Shown: in pieces, positions 32,226-40,143 of the stretch | Position numbering within the stretch: position 1 is the stretch's first letter | Layout of the letters: every line of letters begins with the position of its first letter | NCBI GenBank assembly: GCA_963678095.2 | Contig: CAXXXP010000001.1 | Span: forward strand, 248,001 to 312,000 | Source: G963678095 sp963678095 | GTDB taxonomy: Bacteria; Bacillota; Negativicutes; Selenomonadales; Selenomonadaceae | DNA length: 64,000 nucleotides | Direction: 5' to 3' | The notes under the pieces: model-generated | The model's input: only the letters and a program-made list of their open reading frames with translations | The model's database searches: none | Told to the model about the DNA's origin: nothing | Program-made: the position numbers and the translations under genes

Positions 32226-33221
32226 ATGACACAGACAAGAAAAGAACTGGTACAAGCCGCATTGAATAAACAAAAGGTGGATCGGATACCGGTTGGGTTT
32301 TGGTTTCATTTTTTGCCAGCGCCGGAGCAGGCTGACGCACTTGCGACGCCGGAACTGGCTACAGCCAATATTGCCGGACACCGGGCTTTTTATGAAGCTT
32401 TTCAACCGGATTTTGTGAAATTAATGAGTGATGGCTATTTTATTTATCCAAATCAAGGATTGGCGGAGATAAATTCCGCGGCTGACTTTGCCCGTATTCG
32501 TCCACTGGGAGAAAATCATCCGTGGATTCAGCAACAGGTAGCGTTGGTGAAGCAGCTGCAGGAAATTTTCGGGCAGGACGTGCTGACTTTTTATAATGTG
32601 TTTTCTCCGGCAAGAGTACTTGAGTGGTCACTGGCAAATTGGCGCCATGGCTGGCTGGGAGATTTGATCGCCCAGGACAAAGCAGCGGTTAAGGCGGGAC
32701 TGGAGGCTGTTGCTAGTGACTTGTCAGATTTGTCTCGATTGGTCATTGAGCAGGGTGGTGCCAGCGGTATTTATTTCAGTGTCCAGAATATAGAGGACAA
32801 GAGGATTACGCAGCCGGTGTACGAGGAGATTATCGCTCCGGTTGAACGGCAGATTCTCGTAGCAGCAAATAAAGCGGGGGAAAACAATATTTTGCATATC
32901 TGCGGCTACGAGGGGCATCATAACGATCTTAGCTGGTATAAAGAGTATGAAGCTAAGGCTTATAACTGGGCGGTAAAAGTCGAAGACATTCCGCTGGAGG
33001 AGGGCCGTAAAATATTCGGCGGCAAAGCGGTGATTGGCGGCTTTGGCAATGCAGTGACGGATCTGCTCTATCGCGGGACACCGGCGGAGGTTACAGCCGA
33101 AACTACGGCAATTTTACAGGCTGCGGGGCAGCAGGGCGTGATTTTAGGAGCTGATTGCACGGTCCCGGCTGATATCGATCTCGACCATCTTGAATGGGTT
33201 CGCCAGGCGGGCCGCATTTAA
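32226..33221 (+). CDS. UroD-superfamily zinc methyltransferase-like protein
   Basis: A 331-residue member of the uroporphyrinogen decarboxylase superfamily (IPVGFWFHFLPAPEQ near the N-terminus). True UroD is about 350 residues with other catalytic residues. Here the zinc pattern H-x-C...C of the MtaA/MtbA methylcobamide:thiol methyltransferases is visible as H224 and C226 (ILHICGYEG) and C311 (GADCTVP). A methyl transfer role on a thiol or corrinoid is therefore more likely than haem synthesis. It heads an operon with an amino-acid-type ABC transporter, so the imported compound may be its substrate. GAGGAGG precedes the ATG. Confidence 0.75.
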   Translation: MTQTRKELVQAALNKQKVDRIPVGFWFHFLPAPEQADALATPELATANIAGHRAFYEAFQPDFVKLMSDGYFIYPNQGLAEINSAADFARIRPLGENHPWIQQQVALVKQLQEIFGQDVLTFYNVFSPARVLEWSLANWRHGWLGDLIAQDKAAVKAGLEAVASDLSDLSRLVIEQGGASGIYFSVQNIEDKRITQPVYEEIIAPVERQILVAANKAGENNILHICGYEGHHNDLSWYKEYEAKAYNWAVKVEDIPLEEGRKIFGGKAVIGGFGNAVTDLLYRGTPAEVTAETTAILQAAGQQGVILGADCTVPADIDLDHLEWVRQAGRI

Positions 33222-33268
33222 AAGCGTATCTTATCGACGATTAACAAAAAGCAAAGGAGCGAAGTACG

Positions 33269-34129
33269 ATGAATTTTATAAAAGCAAGAAGAACGATTGG
33301 TATTATTTTTACTGCGGTGGCTGCCTTGAGTCTGCTTGGTTGCGGCGGGGAAAAATCAGCTGACCAGGCTGAGGCTGGCAAGGACAACGTCATCCGTGTG
33401 GCCCATACCCAGACCTATGTGCCGTACGATTTTGTCAATGATAAGGGAGAGTCTGACGGGTTTGAGGTTCAGGTGCTAAAGGAAGTCGCAAAACTGCTGC
33501 CGCAGTATAAATTTGAATTTGTGCCGACCTCCGATGATGATCTGCTGATCGGCGTTGAATCGGGCAAATACAACGTGGGGATAAAAGGGGCCTGGTACAC
33601 CGAGCAGCGCAAGGATAAATTTATTTTCCCGAAAAAGCCGGTAGGGGCCAGCATTATCGGATTGGCTTTTCGTAAGGAAAATGCCGGAGCGATAAAAGAT
33701 ATGGAGTCCTTTGCCAAATTTAGCGGCAAACTGGTGCCGATTGCACCGCAAAATGCCCGGTATGCAGTAATTGACAGTTTTAATAAGGCACATGAAGCCA
33801 CGCCGGTCAGCCTTGTATCTTCGGAAGCATTCACTATTGCCGATGCTTACAGCTGGGTTCTTGAAGGACGGTATGATGCCTATCTGGATATTGAACTGAG
33901 TTATAAAAACAATGTTGAAAAGCCAGATGGAGCGTATCATAATCTAGCCGATAAGCTCACTTATATTCGTTATAAGGCAATCCCGACCTATCCCTTGTTC
34001 AATAAAAAAAATCAGCAGCTTGCCGATGACTATGATAAGGCCTATAAGCAGCTCGAGGAAAGCGGAAAAATTCTCGAGCTTGAACAAAAATATTTTGGGG
34101 AAGATGTCTTTCAGTATGTAAAAGATTAA
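33269..34129 (+). CDS. Family 3 substrate-binding lipoprotein of an amino-acid ABC transporter
   Basis: A 286-residue extracytoplasmic solute-binding protein. The signal peptide ends in the lipobox LLGC with lipidated C25. The mature part has VPYDFVNDKGESDGFEVQVL and the typical family 3 lobes. The substrate is unknown. The layout of one binding protein, two permeases and one ATPase resembles cystine/sulfur-compound (Tcy-type) transporters. It lies 47 bases after the methyltransferase gene, behind AAAGGAG. Confidence 0.88.
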   Translation: MNFIKARRTIGIIFTAVAALSLLGCGGEKSADQAEAGKDNVIRVAHTQTYVPYDFVNDKGESDGFEVQVLKEVAKLLPQYKFEFVPTSDDDLLIGVESGKYNVGIKGAWYTEQRKDKFIFPKKPVGASIIGLAFRKENAGAIKDMESFAKFSGKLVPIAPQNARYAVIDSFNKAHEATPVSLVSSEAFTIADAYSWVLEGRYDAYLDIELSYKNNVEKPDGAYHNLADKLTYIRYKAIPTYPLFNKKNQQLADDYDKAYKQLEESGKILELEQKYFGEDVFQYVKD

Positions 34130-34147
34130 TGTTGAGGAATGATTGCC

Positions 34148-34867
34148 ATGAGACCATTTGCACCGGAATTTATTCTGGCGGTTATCCCGGATTTACTGCC
34201 CTATCTCGGCGTAACCCTGGCGGTAGCTTTGGGCAGCATTGTGGCCGGCTCATTGTTTGGCGCGCTGTTGGCCTGGGCTAAATTAAGCGCCTCCACTTTG
34301 CTCCGTCGGCTGGCCGTAGCCTATACGTATGCGATCCGCTGCACGCCGCCGATTGTACTGTTGTTTATTGTTTTTTACGGTCTGCCAAAATTCTGTCTTG
34401 AAGTATTTAATGTCAATATCAACAGCTATGACAAGATTTTTTTTGTGGTAGTATCGTTTACACTTCTCTTTGCTGCCCCGGTTTCCGAGGTTATGCGCAG
34501 TGCGTACCGGAGTATTGATCATGGACAATATGAAGCGGCCGTGAGCAGTGGACTCAGCCCTTGGCAGGCATTTTACCACATTATGTTGCCGCAGGCTTTG
34601 GTTATAGGCCTGCCCAATTTTGGCAATTCTGTGCTCAGTTTATTAAAGGAGGGTTCGCTTGCCTATACAATCGGGCTTGTTGACCTGATCGGCAGAGGCC
34701 AGATGATCATTGCCCAACACTACGGGGCATATGCCATTGAGACATATTTGGCCCTGGCACTGTTTTATCTGTTGCTTACGATCGCTGTTGAAAAAAGTTT
34801 TTGGCAGCTGGAACGCCGATATTCCCGGCAGAAGCATAATGGAGAGGAGGCCGGTTATGGATATTAA
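34148..34867 (+). CDS. Amino-acid ABC transporter permease 1
   Basis: Polar amino-acid uptake permease of 239 residues with about five membrane helices. It carries the EAA-type loop with AAVSSGLSPWQAFYHIMLPQ and the N-terminal VTLAVALGSIVAG typical of the HisM/TcyL family. The ATG at 34148 is nine bases from GAGGA. An in-frame ATG at 34139 is too close to the ribosome site. It overlaps the second permease gene by 11 bases. Confidence 0.9.
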   Translation: MRPFAPEFILAVIPDLLPYLGVTLAVALGSIVAGSLFGALLAWAKLSASTLLRRLAVAYTYAIRCTPPIVLLFIVFYGLPKFCLEVFNVNINSYDKIFFVVVSFTLLFAAPVSEVMRSAYRSIDHGQYEAAVSSGLSPWQAFYHIMLPQALVIGLPNFGNSVLSLLKEGSLAYTIGLVDLIGRGQMIIAQHYGAYAIETYLALALFYLLLTIAVEKSFWQLERRYSRQKHNGEEAGYGY

Positions 34868-35561
34868 TTATCACTTTTTGGAGCAGACTTTTTATTTTGT
34901 ATTGGCAGCGGTACCGACAACGTTGAACCTGACATTTACCTCGCTGCTGCTGTCTTTGCCGCTGGCCTTTTTTATGGCGCTTGTCCGACTGCGCCGAGTC
35001 CGTTATATCAGTGGATTTGTCAGCGTCTATATTACACTGCTGCGCGGAACCCCAATTGTATTGCAGATTCTTCTGATCTACAGCTTGCTGCCCAGTTTGC
35101 TGCATACTGTGGTGGATTCGTTTGGTTGGCAAGTCAATGTTTTTGACTGGAATCCGATTTTATATGCATATCTGGTGTTTACGCTCAATACCACGGCGCT
35201 TTTAGCGGAGGTGTTTCGTTCGGCCCTTGGCAGTATTGAACGTGGACAGCTTGAGGCAGCGCTTTGCGCCGGGCTGACAAAGGTGCAGGCTTATGTGCAT
35301 ATTCTAATTCCGCAGGCCCTGGTGGCAGCTTTGCCTAATATCTGCAATGTTACAGTCAATCTGATCAAGGGAACCTCACTGGCTTTTTTGATGACGGTAA
35401 AGGATATGACGGCTGTGGCCAAGGTGGCGGCTTCCTATGGGTATAACTATATTGAAGCGTATCTTGATGTGTTTGCCGGATATATCATTATCTGCTCGAT
35501 TGTGCAGCTGCTGTTTGTTCTGGCCGAGGCTCATGTCGGCAGGTATCGCCTGATCAAGTAA
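34857..35561 (+). CDS. Amino-acid ABC transporter permease 2
   Basis: Second permease, 234 residues, with the same HisM/TcyM-type fold: VPTTLNLTFTSLLLSLPLAF, LLRGTPIVLQILLIYS and the coupling loop EAALCAGLTKVQAYVHILIP. The ATG at 34857 follows GGAGAGGAGG. Upstream in-frame ATGs inside the first permease gene are rejected. The two permeases probably form a heterodimer. Confidence 0.9.
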   Translation: MDINYHFLEQTFYFVLAAVPTTLNLTFTSLLLSLPLAFFMALVRLRRVRYISGFVSVYITLLRGTPIVLQILLIYSLLPSLLHTVVDSFGWQVNVFDWNPILYAYLVFTLNTTALLAEVFRSALGSIERGQLEAALCAGLTKVQAYVHILIPQALVAALPNICNVTVNLIKGTSLAFLMTVKDMTAVAKVAASYGYNYIEAYLDVFAGYIIICSIVQLLFVLAEAHVGRYRLIK

Positions 35562-35577
35562 AAGGAGGTGGAGAAAT

Positions 35578-36330
35578 ATGTTGAAAATCACAAACATCCA
35601 TAAAAAATATAAAGCAACAGAGGTTCTGAAGGGAGTCGATATACAGGTTGGCAAAGGTGATGTCGTGGTTATCCTTGGCCCCAGCGGTTCCGGAAAGACG
35701 ACCCTGCTGCGCTGCCTGAATTTCCTTGAACATGCAGATCAGGGCGAAATGGAATTTGGTGCGGACCGGCTGCAACTGGCAACTGCCTCCGCTCGTGAAA
35801 TTGCCAAGGTTCGCAAAAAAACGGCCTTTGTGTTTCAAAATTATAATTTGTTTCAGAACAAAACGGTGCTGGAAAATGTTACAGCCGGGCTTATTCTTGG
35901 CCGTGGCATAAAAAGATTGGAGGCAGAAGCCATTGCCCGCAAGGCCTTGGCTAAGGTGGGCTTATCTGACCGGGAAACATATTATCCCCTACAATTGTCC
36001 GGCGGACAGCAGCAGCGGGTCGGAATTGCCCGGGCGATTGCCGTTAATCCCGATGTTATCCTGTTTGATGAACCGACGTCGGCGCTTGATCCGGAACTTG
36101 TATCGGAGGTGCTAGAGATTATCAGGCAGCTTGCCCGTGAGGGGACGACAATGGTCATTGTAACGCACGAAATGACTTTTGCTGCGGATGTGGCGACCCA
36201 TGTGATCTTTATGGCCGAAGGAAATATCGTTGAGCAGGGCCCCCCTAAAGATATATTCCTGCATCCACAGCAGGAGCGCACGCGTAAATTCCTGCGCCGC
36301 ATTTTGCCGCAGGTGGAATACAATATTTAA
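35578..36330 (+). CDS. Amino-acid ABC transporter ATP-binding protein
   Basis: ATPase of 250 residues, of the GlnQ/HisP/TcyN type. It has Walker A GPSGSGKTT, Q-loop FQNYNLFQNKTVLENV, signature LSGGQQQRVGIARA, Walker B VILFDEPTSALDP and the H-loop VTHEM. AAAGGAGG precedes the ATG. It is the last gene of the five-gene unit and is followed by a strong terminator. Confidence 0.92.
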   Translation: MLKITNIHKKYKATEVLKGVDIQVGKGDVVVILGPSGSGKTTLLRCLNFLEHADQGEMEFGADRLQLATASAREIAKVRKKTAFVFQNYNLFQNKTVLENVTAGLILGRGIKRLEAEAIARKALAKVGLSDRETYYPLQLSGGQQQRVGIARAIAVNPDVILFDEPTSALDPELVSEVLEIIRQLAREGTTMVIVTHEMTFAADVATHVIFMAEGNIVEQGPPKDIFLHPQQERTRKFLRRILPQVEYNI

Positions 36331-36334
36331 AATT

Positions 36335-36376
36335 CGCCTAAAAAACCGCCATCCAAGGATGGCGGTTTTTTAGGCG
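36335..36376. terminator. Bidirectional terminator between the ABC operon and tetR
   Basis: Arms 36335-36354 and 36357-36376 form a perfect 20-bp inverted repeat with AAAAAA/TTTTTT runs inside the stem, so it can act for the plus-strand ABC operon and the convergent minus-strand regulator. Confidence 0.88.
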
Positions 36377-36399
36377 GAGCAAGTGGGCGGCATAGATCG

Positions 36400-36993
36400 T
36401 TATAGGCTGTCGACGAGTTCTTTGATTTGTCTTTGTCCAATCTCGACAATCGAAAAAGTTCCATTGGCAAAGCACCAGGAGGCCATCAGCCCGCGAATAA
36501 AGCTTTCAAGGTAGAGGAAGAGTTCTTCAGCTGTTTGCAGGGAGGAAAAAACCTTGTTTTTACAACCGGAGAGGATCAGTTCTTGCAGTGTCTTTGTAAA
36601 AGGTCGCTGCTCAAAATGGTGACTTTCTTTGCGAATGCAGCGGCTCAGGTTGATGACAAAGGCGCGGCAGGTTATCTCATGGCCGGCAAAGGCCGTGAAG
36701 CTAAGTTCTGTAACGAGAAAGGCTTTGATCTTTGCTTTTTCCGTCGCATCACAATTTGTCGTAAGCCAGTTTTGGTAGTGCTGCAGGACAAATTTTCCCA
36801 TATCCGAATAATAGCTGTCATGAATGATGTCTTCTTTTCCCTGGTAATGGACGTAAAATGTGCCCTTGGCAACGCCGGCGGCCTGACAGATCTGACTGAT
36901 GGTAACTTCATCATAGCTTTGTTGCTTGAACAGGGTAAGCGCTGTTTCAAACAGGCGGGTTTTGGTTAAAGCAGCCTGGTCTTTTTTTTTCAT
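36400..36993 (-). CDS. TetR/AcrR-family transcriptional regulator
   Basis: Regulator of 197 residues. The N-terminal helix-turn-helix reads YDEVTISQICQAAGVAKGTF, with YVHYQGKEDI after it, the signature of TetR/AcrR proteins. The C-terminal ligand-binding domain is not specific enough to name an inducer. It is divergent from a YciI-like gene across a 100-base gap holding a near-perfect 39-base palindrome. It probably represses both genes. Confidence 0.9.
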   Translation of the reverse strand: MKKKDQAALTKTRLFETALTLFKQQSYDEVTISQICQAAGVAKGTFYVHYQGKEDIIHDSYYSDMGKFVLQHYQNWLTTNCDATEKAKIKAFLVTELSFTAFAGHEITCRAFVINLSRCIRKESHHFEQRPFTKTLQELILSGCKNKVFSSLQTAEELFLYLESFIRGLMASWCFANGTFSIVEIGQRQIKELVDSL

Positions 36994-37005
36994 AAAATCT
37001 TCTCC

Positions 37006-37067
37006 TTGACATACGGGAAAGTTTCTCTATAATAATGACTATGGTCACTGACCGTGGTCATTATTAT
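37006..37067 (+). promoter_or_regulatory. Promoter of the YciI-like gene with TetR operator
   Basis: TTGACA (37006-37011), 16 bases, TATAAT (37028-37033). A palindrome spans 37029-37067, with 19-base arms around a central C and two mismatches per arm. It contains two tandem sub-sites, TGACTATGGTCA (37036-37047) and TGACCGTGGTCA (37049-37060). It covers the -10 and start site, as expected for repression by the divergent TetR protein. Confidence 0.75.
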
Positions 37068-37095
37068 AATAGTGTATTTTAAGGAGGATGGCAAG

Positions 37096-37383
37096 ATGTT
37101 TATTTTAAATCTTACGTATTGCAAGCCAATTGCTGAGGTGGAAACATATTTGGCAGAACACATCGCTTATCTCGACAAGTATTATCAGGCGGGGAAATTT
37201 ATCTGCTCCGGCAGAAAAGAACCAAGGACCGGGGGAATCATTCTCTGCCGGGCCCATGACCGGCAGGAAGTGGAACAAATGATACGGGAAGATCCGTTTT
37301 CCCGGGAAATGGTTGCCAATTATGAAATTATTGAGTTTACGCCAAGTAAATATGAACCTGTCTTTGGTCCCGTTGTTGCCTGA
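37096..37383 (+). CDS. YciI-like (YCII domain) protein
   Basis: A 95-residue ferredoxin-like-fold protein of the YCII family: FILNLTYCKPIAEVETYLAE and HIAYLDKYYQAGKFICSG, with the conserved acidic stretch DPFSREMVANYEIIEF. The biochemical function of this family is poorly defined. The ATG at 37096 follows AAGGAGG. An in-frame GTG/ATG further upstream would lie inside the operator. It is controlled by the divergent TetR regulator. Confidence 0.82.
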   Translation: MFILNLTYCKPIAEVETYLAEHIAYLDKYYQAGKFICSGRKEPRTGGIILCRAHDRQEVEQMIREDPFSREMVANYEIIEFTPSKYEPVFGPVVA

Positions 37384-37395
37384 TGTTTTTCGCCC

Positions 37396-37433
37396 AATAA
37401 AGAAGCTCCCGCGGCCGCGGGAGCTTCTTTATT
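37396..37433. terminator. Perfect 38-base palindrome, bidirectional terminator
   Basis: Two 19-base arms meet at CCGCGG/CCGCGG with AATAAAGAAG and CTTCTTTATT at the ends. It lies between the convergent YciI-like and CMD genes and should terminate both. Confidence 0.8.
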
Positions 37434-37440
37434 GACTGTG

Positions 37441-37839
37441 CTATTGCAGGGATATGTTTCTTTCAGCAAAGACTTTTTTAGCAACGGCCACAGCATTGAG
37501 TACCCGGGGAAAACCGGTGTAGGGAATGCACTGCAGAAAGATTTCAATGATTTTTTTTGGTGACAGGCCCACATTCAGTGCGCCGTTGAGATGAACTACC
37601 AGTTGATTTTCACAGCCTCCCAAGGTCAAAAGACTTGCCAGGGTGACGCTTTCACGTTCCTGGAGATCAAGTTCGTTGCGGGTGTAGATATCACCAAAGG
37701 CAAACTCGATGATGTATTTGCCAAGGTCGGGGGCGATATCCTGCAGGCCATGAATAACCTCCTGTCCGGCTTTGCCGTCGATTTCTCCTAATTTTTCAAG
37801 ACCGGCGGTAAAGCGGTCTGTTTCGATTTGTCTGTTCAT
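37441..37839 (-). CDS. Carboxymuconolactone decarboxylase (CMD) family protein
   Basis: A 132-residue CMD-family protein with the pattern YTRNELDLQERESVTLASLL and NVGLSPKKIIEIFLQCIPYTGFP. It has a single cysteine at the position where AhpD-type members have CxxC, so it is not a standard peroxidase reductant. The family also includes gamma-carboxymuconolactone decarboxylase and uncharacterised stress proteins. AAAGGAGG precedes the ATG. Its promoter is of the MerR type. Confidence 0.85.
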   Translation of the reverse strand: MNRQIETDRFTAGLEKLGEIDGKAGQEVIHGLQDIAPDLGKYIIEFAFGDIYTRNELDLQERESVTLASLLTLGGCENQLVVHLNGALNVGLSPKKIIEIFLQCIPYTGFPRVLNAVAVAKKVFAERNISLQ

Positions 37840-37870
37840 TGTGAGAACCTCCTTTATTTGCTATAATTAG

Positions 37871-37901
37871 ATCATACAACTTAAAGTACACTTTATGTCA
37901 A
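37871..37901 (-). promoter_or_regulatory. MerR-type promoter with 19-bp spacer
   Basis: On the minus strand TTGACA (37901-37896) and TATGAT (37876-37871) are 19 bases apart. The dyad TAAAGTACACTTTA (37882-37895 on the plus strand) lies in the spacer. An overlong spacer with a central dyad is the hallmark of promoters activated by MerR-family proteins through DNA distortion. Confidence 0.8.
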
Positions 37902-37912
37902 GGGGGATTACG

Positions 37913-38311
37913 ATGAAATATTCGATCGGTGAATTTTCGGTTAAAACCGCCCTGAGCGCTCCGACACTGCGCTATTATGAACAGGAAGGCTTGCTGTCTG
38001 TTGCCCGTGACGGCGGAGGACGGCGTGTTTATACCGAAGCGGATATCGCCTGGGTTGCGTTTATAAAACGACTGAAGGAGACAGGGATGCGCCTCAAGGA
38101 GATCAAACGCTATGCCAGTCTTCGTTATCAGGGAGATTCGACAATGGGGGAGCGATTGGAAATTTTGTCGGAGCACAGACGGCAGGTGGAAGGCGAAAAA
38201 CTGCGCTGGGAGCAAAATTTATTGCGGCTGGAAGAAAAAATTTCGTATTATCGTGAACGGCTGGCAGCGAAGAGCAAAGCCGCTCCCCATAAAAAAGAAA
38301 CAGGTTGGTAA
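37913..38311 (+). CDS. MerR-family transcriptional regulator
   Basis: Regulator of 132 residues. The winged helix reads YSIGEFSVKTALSAPTLRYY, then EQEGLLSVARDGGGRRVYTE, followed by the long dimerisation helix with RLEILSEHRRQVEGEKLRWE. It has no cysteine effector motif of the metal-sensing type and resembles aldehyde/stress-type members (AdhR/NmlR-like). The ATG at 37913 follows AAGGGGGA. It is divergent from the CMD gene and overlaps its promoter region. Confidence 0.88.
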   Translation: MKYSIGEFSVKTALSAPTLRYYEQEGLLSVARDGGGRRVYTEADIAWVAFIKRLKETGMRLKEIKRYASLRYQGDSTMGERLEILSEHRRQVEGEKLRWEQNLLRLEEKISYYRERLAAKSKAAPHKKETGW

Positions 38312-38329
38312 AACGAAAGGGGTGCGCAA

Positions 38330-39055
38330 GTGGAAAATGAAGTATATGATCAGTTGCTGGCGCTGGCGGAAATAAAATATCGAGCTTTTTCGGCTCGCCT
38401 GCTCCCGGAAGATACGATTTTGCTGGGAGTGCGGCTGCCGAAGCTGCGCGAGCTCGCCAGGCACCTTGTCCGGGGAAACTGGCAGGAATATCTTAAACGG
38501 GCCCCAGACCGCTGTATGGAAGAGGTTATGCTGCAGGGGATGATAATTGGCGCGGCAAAATGCGATGTAGAGCAGCGGCTGACGCATATCAAGGCGTTTG
38601 TGCCGAAGATTTCTAACTGGTCTGTTTGTGACAGCTTTTGTGCGGGTCTGAAATTTACCAGCAAAAACAAAGACCTTGTTTGGGATTTTTTACTGCCATA
38701 CCATAGTTCTGCGGCGGAATACGATGTTCGTTTTTCACTGGTCATGATGCTGCAGTATTATATTGATGAAGTGTATATTGACCGGGTATTAAAAAGAATG
38801 GATGAATTTTGCTGTGAGGGGTATTATGCCAAAATGGCGGCCGCTTGGGCGCTGTCTGTTTGCTATATCAAGCAACCGGAAATAACGCGAAACTATTTGC
38901 CCCAAAGCCGGCTTGATGATTACACTTACAATAAGGCCCTGCAGAAGATTCTTGAATCATACCGGGTATCTGGCGAACGTAAAATTGAAATCCGTGCGCT
39001 TAAGCGCCAAACGAAAATTTCCCCGGGCGGGAGGAGTCAAATAGATGAAGCTTAA
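38330..39055 (+). CDS. DNA alkylation repair protein (AlkD/AlkC-like HEAT repeat)
   Basis: A 241-residue helical-repeat protein of the AlkD superfamily, DNA glycosylases that remove N3- and N7-alkyl purines. Blocks VRLPKLRELARHLVRGNWQE, ISNWSVCDSFCAGL and YYAKMAAAWALSVCYI are typical, including the conserved W and D of the NWxxCD motif. The start is GTG behind AAAGGGG. Its end overlaps the next gene by 11 bases. Confidence 0.85.
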   Translation: MENEVYDQLLALAEIKYRAFSARLLPEDTILLGVRLPKLRELARHLVRGNWQEYLKRAPDRCMEEVMLQGMIIGAAKCDVEQRLTHIKAFVPKISNWSVCDSFCAGLKFTSKNKDLVWDFLLPYHSSAAEYDVRFSLVMMLQYYIDEVYIDRVLKRMDEFCCEGYYAKMAAAWALSVCYIKQPEITRNYLPQSRLDDYTYNKALQKILESYRVSGERKIEIRALKRQTKISPGGRSQIDEA

Positions 39056-39920
39056 TATGAATTGTATTTTATGCAATATACGGCAGGTACTGACGGTGAT
39101 GGCTTTTACCAAAAGTTCATTACAAGAGCAGCAACAGGCGATGCGTGAAGTTTTAAGTTATTTGGCGACGACAGAATATAACCGGTCAAATCCAGAGGTG
39201 ATTCGCGGTACCTGGGAAATTATCACCAAACATCTGCGGGACCGCGATCCTTATCGGAAGATCAAGACTTTTTACAATAAAAAGTTGTTGGCGCTCTTGC
39301 CGGCCCTGCAGCAGCAGCTTGCAGAGGCGCCGGAACCATTTTTTGCGGCACTAAAAATGGCAGTGGCAGCCAATCTGATCGATTTTGCGGCCAGTGCTGA
39401 AATTGATGATTCTTTACTGTTAAACCGCCTTAGGCAGGCGCGGACAGAGGCTTTTGCCGTTGATGACAGCCGATCACTTTATTCCCGGCTTGAGCAGGCG
39501 GAATCGATCCTCTACCTTGGCGACAATTGCGGCGAAATTGTGATTGACCGATTGTTTATAGAGCAGATAAAAAAAGAATTTCCCCGGCTGCAGGTCTATT
39601 TTGGAGTTCGTGGCGAGCCGATTGTCAATGACGTGACCTTGGCAGATGCGGCAATGATAAAGATGGAACAGGTGGCGACGGTTCTTTCCAATGGTGATGG
39701 CTCACTGGGTACTGTTCTGGAGCGGACAAGCGAGCAGTTTAAGCAGGTGTTTCAAGACGCGGATGTTGTCATTGCCAAGGGACAGGGCAATTATGAGAGC
39801 CTGAGTGAAACCAAGCATCGCAGCCTCTTTTTCTTATTTATGGCCAAGTGCGATGTGGTGGCAACTGCCGCTGGTGTCAGCCGGCAGGCGATTCTCTGTC
39901 AGGAGCATCACGCGGTCTGA
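39045..39920 (+). CDS. DUF89/ARMT1-family protein
   Basis: A 291-residue protein of the DUF89 (ARMT1-like) family, metal-dependent phosphatases acting on damaged phosphometabolites. An N-terminal CILC pair, the metal-site motif LGDNCGEIVIDRLF and the C-terminal VIAKGQGNYESLSE fit the family. The exact substrate is unknown. It overlaps the DNA alkylation repair gene and is probably co-transcribed with it. Confidence 0.84.
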   Translation: MKLNMNCILCNIRQVLTVMAFTKSSLQEQQQAMREVLSYLATTEYNRSNPEVIRGTWEIITKHLRDRDPYRKIKTFYNKKLLALLPALQQQLAEAPEPFFAALKMAVAANLIDFAASAEIDDSLLLNRLRQARTEAFAVDDSRSLYSRLEQAESILYLGDNCGEIVIDRLFIEQIKKEFPRLQVYFGVRGEPIVNDVTLADAAMIKMEQVATVLSNGDGSLGTVLERTSEQFKQVFQDADVVIAKGQGNYESLSETKHRSLFFLFMAKCDVVATAAGVSRQAILCQEHHAV

Positions 39921-39970
39921 GCTTGTTGGCGTAGCGTAGTTGGCGGCAAAGAAAATATCGTGGCAGATCT

Positions 39971-39998
39971 TTGCGACAGGGAGAAAATCTGCTATAAT
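39971..39998 (+). promoter_or_regulatory. Promoter of the ArsB/NhaD-type permease
   Basis: TTGCGA (39971-39976), 16 bases, TATAAT (39993-39998). The predicted start near 40005 leaves a 139-base leader. Confidence 0.65.
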
Positions 39999-40030
39999 AA
40001 GCTTTAGTAAATATAATAACGGGTATTTTT

Positions 40031-40124
40031 AGGCGGAGTCTGATCAAAGCGGGCTTCGTCTATTCTTTTTGCCGTCATTTGGCAATAATAATACCTCTGC
40101 TGGCAGTCAACTTACTGCAGGCAG
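40031..40124 (+). promoter_or_regulatory. Structured leader, candidate cis-regulatory RNA
   Basis: Three consecutive stems are visible: AGGCGGAGTC (40031-40040) with GGCTTCGTCT (40052-40061), ten pairs including three G-U; TTGCC (40069-40073) with GGCAA (40081-40085); and CTGCTGGCAGT (40097-40107) with ACTGCAGGCAG (40114-40124), with a 2-base internal mismatch. The last ends 12 bases before the Shine-Dalgarno. No named riboswitch consensus was recognised. Confidence 0.45.
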
Positions 40125-40143
40125 GAATAACAGGGAGGATATT

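Noticed and set aside
36427..36969. A 180-codon plus-strand frame opposite tetR
   Set aside because: The minus strand encodes a convincing TetR helix-turn-helix in this stretch. The plus frame has no ribosome site or recognisable domain.
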